Part shown: positions 63,043 through 64,000 of the stretch, piece after piece
How the letters are laid out: each line of letters begins with the position of its first letter
Numbering within the stretch: the stretch's first letter is position 1
Source of the DNA: Nilaparvata lugens
Lineage: Eukaryota; Arthropoda; Insecta; Hemiptera; Delphacidae
Reading direction: 5' to 3'
NCBI RefSeq assembly: GCF_014356525.2
Contig: NC_052507.1
Location: forward strand, 55,127,347-55,191,346
DNA: 64,000 nt
Notes under the pieces: model-generated
What the model was told of the DNA's origin: nothing
The model's database searches: none
Seen by the model: the letters and a program-made list of their open reading frames with translations, nothing else
Program-made: the position numbers and the translations under genes

Positions 63043-64000
63043 CTGTCACTTGCCATTCTCGTGACGTAAATAGCTATTAAAATATTGTTGAATGGAACGA
63101 CTTAGTAATTTCTGTAAATTCTGTGGATGAGAGTTTATCATAGTCTCCAGAAATTTTATTCAATGTTTTTTCTTTAAAGATTATGCAATAATTACTTGTT
63201 ACTTCATCTTCACTTGTTAATATGTGTTTGAATGGATTATTTCTCCAAGAGTAAGGGAGACTTCATAAAATTAACAATTCATCGTGCCTAAACTTTGATA
63301 TATTATTTCTCAGAGAATGTGATACAGTTTGCTGAAATTTAAGAGATTTCAGTGATTTAGCGAGTAAGACAAAGAAGTATATATTGGGAGTTGGTTGGTG
63401 GATACTCCAGTCTTCCAGCGTAGGTAAGGGATTTTGATGAGGAAAGGAAGCTAACAAGAAATTGTGTTTGTGTTTGATTTGAAGCCTGATTGGTGTAGGA
63501 GAGGAAAGAGAGGTGGGTGGCGGAGAAGAAGAAAAGGGGGGAAAATAAGAATAAGAAGTACTGATGGAGAAAGAGAAGATGGGAAATTTGGAGGAAGAAG
63601 AAGAGAAGGAAGAGACTTGGAACGGAAATCACAGACGAGTGGTGTTGTGTTGTCACGTCACCGTGGGGTTTATTTACTTAACAGAAGAGAGGGCTTTTTG
63701 CCATCGATAGATTCTCATGAACTCAGCAAGTAGTGAAGGAGATTTAGAGAGAGAAGAAGACAAAGAACAAGAGAGCAGCAAGCGTGAAGCATCTGAATGG
63801 TCATAATACAGTTAGTGGACATGGCATCATTGTTGAACAGTATTCACTGTCACAGAATTGTTCCTAGGTACAATATTTCTATTATCTACTATAATTTATT
63901 CATCATTATTTTATTTACCTCTACAATTTATCTTTATCTCTATCATTTCCTGATTTCATAGGGAATACTAGCACTGCTACTAGGTTGCCTTGTAGCTTGA
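63043..64000. other. Gene-free DNA to window end
   Basis: 63480-63640 is purine-rich (GGAGGAAGAAG). Nothing coding is supported. Confidence 0.4.

Noticed and set aside
1..64000. CRISPR array, rRNA, bacterial operon or phage genes
   Set aside because: No regularly spaced repeats with unique spacers, no rRNA-like segments, no bacterial gene organisation; all signals are eukaryotic.

Overview
This window looks like intergenic or intronic DNA from an insect, most likely a hemipteran such as a delphacid planthopper. It is AT-rich and strewn with microsatellites. It carries insect-type LINE, Ty3/gypsy and terminal-inverted-repeat elements. A roughly 100-bp palindromic micro-element recurs about 20 times; I associate that type of repeat with planthopper genomes from memory, which is inference. 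No complete host protein-coding gene is visible. The only long protein matches are mobile-element proteins, all on the minus strand and all broken.

Layout. 1-8.1 kb: non-coding DNA with candidate exons (739-780, 4916-4964) and a convincing minus-strand heat-shock promoter (5.74-5.99 kb) with no recognisable heat-shock protein downstream. 8.45-11.4 kb: a 5'-truncated LINE (endonuclease plus reverse transcriptase) in one frame with two internal stops. 12.07-12.86 kb: a non-autonomous element with inverted ends. 13-27 kb: micro-elements, LINE 3' ends, a polypurine block next to a polypyrimidine block, and a decayed reverse-transcriptase relic at 21.5-22.05 kb. 27.43-31.56 kb: a foldback element with about 708-bp inverted arms and a smaller inverted-repeat element nested inside. 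31.6-40 kb: pyrimidine-rich DNA, a strong candidate microexon (36325-36367) and long TTC and TAA microsatellites. 40.3-40.6 kb: a hairpin with 143-bp arms, then a tRNA-like SINE.

42.01-45.31 kb: a compact, intact-ended Ty3/gypsy element with 135-bp LTRs and a 5-bp target duplication. It has no tRNA-type primer site. Instead, 18 nt just inside the 5' LTR are perfectly complementary to the predicted 5' end of its own transcript, which suggests Tf1/sushi-type self-priming. 45.7-46.5 kb: two inverted-repeat elements in a row, one with an 8-bp target duplication. 46.58-47.08 kb: an unusually long open frame that may be a host membrane-protein exon. 47.46-49.01 kb: a second truncated LINE. 50-64 kb: candidate regulatory DNA (CpG-rich blocks at 51.6-51.9 and 52.7-52.9 kb), a possible minus-strand exon at 55.08-55.29 kb, an isolated heat-shock-element array at 57.08-57.10 kb, more inverted-repeat elements and a cluster of micro-elements.

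The mobile elements do not cooperate as a gene system. What stands out is the self-priming LTR element, the orphan heat-shock promoter, the density of palindromic elements, and the set of candidate exons, which suggests that part of the window lies in large introns.
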